64,000 bases of DNA. Source: Scatosoma sp045643825. Lineage in GTDB: Bacteria > Bacillota > Clostridia > Christensenellales > Borkfalkiaceae. Shown in pieces: positions 60,680 through 64,000 of this stretch. The notes beneath the pieces were generated by a model that was given only the letters and a program-made list of their open reading frames with translations, ran no database searches and was not told the DNA's origin. The stretch covers positions 10,399 through 74,398 of the forward strand of contig JAZRFV010000024.1 of NCBI GenBank assembly GCA_045643825.1. The letters run 5' to 3'. The translations under genes were made by a program, and so were the position numbers. Position 1 is the first letter of the stretch. Every line of letters starts with the position of its first letter.

Positions 60680-62686
60680 TTAACACAAAAGCAACGTTTG
60701 CGTGGAAAGATATTCAAACGGCTCAAACACGGTAAGCGTATTGCCGTTTAACGCAAAGCTTGCCTTTCTCACTTCGCCCGTCTGTTTGTCCACGACGGAT
60801 ACTTCATTTACTTGCATACCGTAAACGTTGAATTGAATTGTTTCAAAATTTTCCACCGTTGTATTGACCAGCATCAACGCTTTTTCCGCATTTCTGGCAT
60901 ACAGGTATGCGAACACGCCGCTTTCTTCCGTGCTTACGATGGGCGTTTTTGCCTTTTTACATACAAAATCACGCAGCATCGAGGTACGCAAATCATTGTA
61001 CTGCTCATACAAAATTTCATCGTGAATATACGGAATGACGAAGAAGCTTCCGCCATCCGCATCGCCGTAGCCCATAACGTTGCCGTGATAATCGTACACA
61101 TAGGATTTTGCAATCACGTCGTCCTCGTATTCGATTTCCACATAATGTCCTGCACGGCGAACCGCCGCACGGATTCCCTTTTTACCGTTTACTTCTACGC
61201 CGTCCGCCGCTTGCTCGTATGCGTGAACGTCTTTTCCTGCCCAATGCTCTTTATAGGATTTTGCACGGAATAAATGCCCTAATCCCATACGGAACAATCG
61301 GATTGCCGCACTACCATCTAATATCACATAGTTATTTGCAAACAAATCTTCCAACTGCTCTTTTGTAAAATTATACACCGCGCTGTTACAAAGAGAAACG
61401 ATTTGCCCCTTGAAGGATTTTTCCGTCGATACTTTCGTATTCAACCCCAACGCCGCAATATACGCACCGAAATAGTATTCATCGGGAGAATAGCTCATGA
61501 AATTCCCCATGTCTGCCTTGCGGTTATATACCTCATTCGGGTCGGCAGGCACGATGATACCCTCCGCTTTGTCGTACTCAATCCCCTGATTGATTACACC
61601 GTTCAAATAGGGCATAATCTTTGCCAACGCTTCGCCGTAGCCAAAACCTTCGTTGATGCCGTTTCCGCAAAAATCATAAATATCGTACGTCATACCGTCG
61701 ATGCAAAGCGGAAGAGCAGATTCCACCTGAAAACGCAAGAATCTTGCATTTTTGCTAAAGGTACTAAACGCGCTGTTTTCCAATTCGGGTAAAACCACCG
61801 TTTCCTTAGGAATGTACGAACGGCAAACGTAAGGGAACATATTGAAATAAGTATAATATTCCTTCGCACAAATTTCCATATAGCAGGGCAAATGCAAACG
61901 GTTTATCATTTCACCGCCCTGCGCCAAGCCTTTATGCACCGCGTACCAATCGCGCGCCTCCATCGAATGTCGGATTTGCGCCGAGCTCATCAAGCCCACC
62001 TTCGTATTTAACCCGACCTCTTTGACGGTTTTCCCTAAAAATTCCGCCAAATCTGTCATCGTTTCACGGCTTACATCCAACCAAGCGTTTCTAACCTTCT
62101 CATCGCAAGTTTTTCTAAAGAGTAAATCGGTAAATTCCTCACGCGTGTAATTCGTGCCGAGCTTTTCATTGTAACGCTGCATATGCAGCTTGCAAAAACA
62201 GCCGCCGTATTTCAAATCCCCGTGGTTATGCAGGCGGAAATCGTCCTCTACCCAAATGGTATCGGGTTCAATTTCACGAATAAGGTATTGATAAAATTCT
62301 TTGTAGTACGTACGCCAGTTTTCACACAAGGGGCAAGCAACCAACTCACACGCCTTACCGTCGTAATCCACCATCGTGGTAAAATTTTGCCCTTCCTTGA
62401 GCTTTCTACCCCTATCCAAATGCCCAAACTCAATCCAAGGGTTTAAGCTGACCTTAATGCCGTTTTCCATCAAACGCTTTTTGGTGCGTTGGATAGCCGC
62501 CACCCAAGGCTTCGCCTCTTCAATCGTCATATGCCCAACGAAATAATCCTCGGCATTGATGAACAGCATTACGTGCTGAAAACCGTATTTTACACAATAA
62601 TCAATGATGCCGCTTACACGCTCCTCTTCGTAAAGATGCGGAACAATTTGCAAACGTAAAATGTTTTCAAACTCTTTCTTCTTCAT
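60680..62686 (-). CDS. TIM-barrel glycoside hydrolase-like protein, family uncertain
   Basis: The 668-aa protein starts at ATG 62686, 9 nt after GGAG. The first 400 residues look like a clan GH-A barrel: QHVMLFINAEDYFVGHM, KVSLNPWIEFGHLDRG, PDTIWVEDDFRLHNHG with a probable acid near residue 155, CFCKLHMQRYNEKLGTNYTREEF, and LPLCIDGMTYDIYDFCGNG. The middle (about 400-480) is like the beta-galactosidase trimerisation domain (EDLFANNYVILDGSAAIRLF), and the end is a beta cap. It is closest in style to GH42, but the standard GH42 motifs are not clear. No signal peptide. It is first in an operon with the GH78-like gene. Confidence 0.68.
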   Translation of the reverse strand: MKKKEFENILRLQIVPHLYEEERVSGIIDYCVKYGFQHVMLFINAEDYFVGHMTIEEAKPWVAAIQRTKKRLMENGIKVSLNPWIEFGHLDRGRKLKEGQNFTTMVDYDGKACELVACPLCENWRTYYKEFYQYLIREIEPDTIWVEDDFRLHNHGDLKYGGCFCKLHMQRYNEKLGTNYTREEFTDLLFRKTCDEKVRNAWLDVSRETMTDLAEFLGKTVKEVGLNTKVGLMSSAQIRHSMEARDWYAVHKGLAQGGEMINRLHLPCYMEICAKEYYTYFNMFPYVCRSYIPKETVVLPELENSAFSTFSKNARFLRFQVESALPLCIDGMTYDIYDFCGNGINEGFGYGEALAKIMPYLNGVINQGIEYDKAEGIIVPADPNEVYNRKADMGNFMSYSPDEYYFGAYIAALGLNTKVSTEKSFKGQIVSLCNSAVYNFTKEQLEDLFANNYVILDGSAAIRLFRMGLGHLFRAKSYKEHWAGKDVHAYEQAADGVEVNGKKGIRAAVRRAGHYVEIEYEDDVIAKSYVYDYHGNVMGYGDADGGSFFVIPYIHDEILYEQYNDLRTSMLRDFVCKKAKTPIVSTEESGVFAYLYARNAEKALMLVNTTVENFETIQFNVYGMQVNEVSVVDKQTGEVRKASFALNGNTLTVFEPFEYLSTQTLLLC

Positions 62687-62739
62687 CCTTTTCGCTCCTT
62701 TAAGTATCACAGTATTTGGGCTATCTTTTGTTTGGTATT

Positions 62740-62768
62740 ATTATATTATAAATCAACCTAAAAGTCAA
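62740..62768 (-). promoter_or_regulatory. Promoter of the 62686 glycosidase operon
   Basis: TTGACT (62763-62768), 17 bp, TATAAT (62740-62745) on the minus strand. Confidence 0.8.
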
Positions 62769-62774
62769 GAAAAG

Positions 62775-62807
62775 AACGCACTCTGCCTTGGTAGACAAAA
62801 GTGCGTT
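62775..62807. terminator. Weak hairpin terminator
   Basis: AACGCAC/GTGCGTT arms around a 19-nt loop, next to the -35 box at 62763. The T tract is short (CTTTTC on the minus strand). Confidence 0.4.
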
Positions 62808-62814
62808 TATAGTA

Positions 62815-62937
62815 GTGCGAATGAAGGGGGCTTTCGCTTCGCTCAAAGAAAATGCAAGCATTTTCCGATAAAGTGTCGTCGGGCTTTCGCCCTCCTCGCG
62901 CGAACCTTGGGTTCTTCGTCTTTCCCTTCGTCCGCAC
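62815..62937. repeat. MITE-like intergenic element, copy 1
   Basis: 123 bp bounded by inverted ends GTGCGAATGAAGGG and CCCTTCGTCCGCAC (12 of 14 match). There is no convincing coding frame. The left end recurs at 63813. This element and the hairpins on either side account for the 346-bp gap 62687-63032. Confidence 0.6.
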
Positions 62938-62942
62938 CACGC

Positions 62943-62967
62943 AAAAAGCGCACCCAAAAGGGTGCGC
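62943..62967 (-). terminator. Terminator of the GIY-YIG gene
   Basis: GCGCACCC-AAAA-GGGTGCGC stem, then CTTTTTGC on the minus strand. It is the end of the third copy of the 3'-flank cassette. Confidence 0.85.
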
Positions 62968-63032
62968 CTGCGTGTCTATTCAGAACAATTCCGCTTTTTT
63001 AGATTTTCAAGTTAGGACTTGAACTCGACAAG

Positions 63033-63722
63033 TTAATCAATCATACCTAATTCTCGCATTTTTTCTTCTCTTAATTCAGAAAGTGTTTGTTTCGAGCCTA
63101 CTTGCTTGATAAAAGCATAAGTTTGGATTGCTCGCCAACCCGTAATTTCTTTTGCCCATTTATTAAGAGACATAATGCGCCCATTATAATCGATATTATT
63201 ACTATCTTTTAATATCACTATAACTTTGGGATGATTGATTAAGTGCAGTTCATCCCCAATCTTTACAACGCCTTGCTCTATCAACCAATCCATTTTCGGA
63301 AGCGTTGTATGAGTTCTCTTTATTCGCATTTCTTCTGCTTCTTCTTCGGCTTTAATATCGTGTGCGGAAGGTTCAACCAAAACAAGATTTTCTTGTAAAT
63401 TATTGATTTCCGCAATCGTTTCCAAAATTGAATATGCTTGATGCGCACTCATTTGATAAAATTCTCTCTTGCGAGTTTTTCCATTAAATTCTTCAACGCT
63501 ACGCAAACTTGGATTTAATTTATCAATCATACAATGAAGTTTCATATCCGTGAGCCGAGCGTTTACTTTATAATATGCATACAAGCGAAAAGCGTACGGA
63601 ATACACTCACTTCTATTGAGCTCGGATAATCTTCTATCCACATCATCTGCATAACCTATTTTCACAAAATGTGGGAAAGACGGATTTGTTAATATATAAA
63701 TGTAGCCACAGCTTTCAGCCAT
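63033..63722 (-). CDS. GIY-YIG (T5orf172-like) protein with RAMA-like C-terminus
   Basis: The 229-aa protein begins with GYIYILTNPSFPHFVKIGYA, the GIY-YIG/T5orf172 core, with the conserved Arg in DDVDRRLSELN and a Glu-containing helix. The C-terminal part (about 140-215: LIEQGVVKIGDELHLINH, ILKDSNNIDYNGRIMSLNKW, AKEITGW) fits the RAMA or DUF4357 type of module found in restriction and modification proteins. A nuclease role, perhaps in mobile DNA or defence, is inferred from the family. AGGAG 10 nt before ATG 63722 supports the start. It is flanked by MITE-like repeats and has its own promoter. Confidence 0.8.
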   Translation of the reverse strand: MAESCGYIYILTNPSFPHFVKIGYADDVDRRLSELNRSECIPYAFRLYAYYKVNARLTDMKLHCMIDKLNPSLRSVEEFNGKTRKREFYQMSAHQAYSILETIAEINNLQENLVLVEPSAHDIKAEEEAEEMRIKRTHTTLPKMDWLIEQGVVKIGDELHLINHPKVIVILKDSNNIDYNGRIMSLNKWAKEITGWRAIQTYAFIKQVGSKQTLSELREEKMRELGMID

Positions 63723-63754
63723 TTTACATTTTCTCCTTTGTTGAACTTTTTGCT

Positions 63755-63783
63755 ATTATAACATAAAAATTAAATAAAATCAA
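63755..63783 (-). promoter_or_regulatory. Promoter of the GIY-YIG gene
   Basis: TTGATT (63778-63783), 17 bp, TATAAT (63755-63760) on the minus strand. Confidence 0.75.
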
Positions 63784-63812
63784 CCTTTATAAATAAAAAC
63801 ATCTTAATTTTG

Positions 63813-63971
63813 GTGCGGATGAAGGGACTTGCGCCTTTAGCGGCGCGCCCCGCTCGGCAATTATCAATTGCCGCCTTTGCCGTCAAGTTTGTCATTATCC
63901 AACTGCCGTAAGGCAAAGCGTTTTGCTCCCGCAAAACGGCTCCCACCCTCAAATCCCTTCGTTTTCGTGCG
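63813..63971. repeat. MITE-like intergenic element, copy 2
   Basis: It begins GTGCGGATGAAGGG and ends near CCCTTCGTTTTCGTGCG, with internal small hairpins (GGCAATTATCAATTGCC, GCCGTAAGGC). Its ends match those of 62815-62937. The 73-codon open frame across it looks spurious. Confidence 0.55.
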
Positions 63972-64000
63972 TATCGAAAAATAGGCGACACCCAAAAGGG

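Noticed and set aside
63770..63991. Open frame of 73 codons on the minus strand
   Set aside because: It lies across a MITE-like repeat with nested hairpins and has no ribosome binding site; it is treated as spurious.

Overview
The window looks like a chromosomal segment of an uncultured, gut-type, Gram-positive anaerobe of the class Clostridia. This rests on many lipoprotein signal peptides, strong AGGAGG-type ribosome binding sites, TTGACA/TATAAT promoters, a PPi-type phosphofructokinase, CUT1 sugar-transporter parts without SusCD, moderate GC content and normal TGA stop codons. The exact taxon is inference; I would guess a Christensenellales-like lineage. Almost everything is read on the minus strand. 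The only plus-strand gene I accept is an AraC-family regulator at 45798-46646. I see no rRNA, tRNA, CRISPR array or complete insertion sequence.

Region by region, left to right (genes on the minus strand are transcribed right to left). 1-2200: the cut end of a secreted metallophosphoesterase-like lipoprotein and a PPi-dependent phosphofructokinase. 2218-6800: a two-gene operon of GH3 beta-glycosidase and GH78 alpha-L-rhamnosidase. 6831-9830: a large multi-domain surface lipoprotein and a decayed SGNH-esterase fragment. 9890-38561: a long collinear run of genes for an extracellular glycan system. In transcription order it holds two giant (about 2,420 aa) surface proteins built from the same roughly 115-aa repeat, one with a C-terminal TIM-barrel hydrolase-like domain, with a 43-aa ORF between them. 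Then come a smaller anchored protein, a CUT1 ABC importer (binding protein plus two permeases, no ATPase), a large Ig-like secreted protein, a DUF4838 lipoprotein, an Ig/SGNH lipoprotein and a GHL6-type glycosidase. 38648-45611: an operon-like set of GH37-like trehalase, EamA transporter, zinc-free MDR, SDR and Gfo/Idh/MocA oxidoreductases, a type I dehydroquinase-like protein and an amidohydrolase. 46772-52489: three consecutive genes encoding four cysteine phosphatase (Y_phosphatase3-like) domains, two of the genes being lipoproteins. 52737-55410: a membrane-GH99-like fusion and a GNAT_C-like protein. 55583-58819: an AT-rich segment flanked by perfect 24-bp direct repeats, carrying barstar, a small membrane protein, GH36 alpha-galactosidase, a frameshifted EamA remnant and an IS21-like end. 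58841-63722: a GH78-like gene, a TIM-barrel glycosidase and a GIY-YIG/RAMA-like protein, separated by intergenic repeat elements.

The most striking signal is regulatory. The promoters in front of the amidohydrolase operon (45675-45760) and the phosphatase operon (52587-52671) are near copies of each other. In both, the -35 box directly abuts an ATGAG half-site, a second half-site lies 21 bp away and a third 30-31 bp further on. The divergent AraC gene starts from this same region, and its own TTGACT/TAAAAT promoter straddles the third half-site. I infer one AraC regulon joining secreted phosphatases to a cytosolic oxidoreductase/dehydratase-like pathway, plausibly for a phosphorylated polyol or sugar-acid. 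The substrate is not shown by the sequence.
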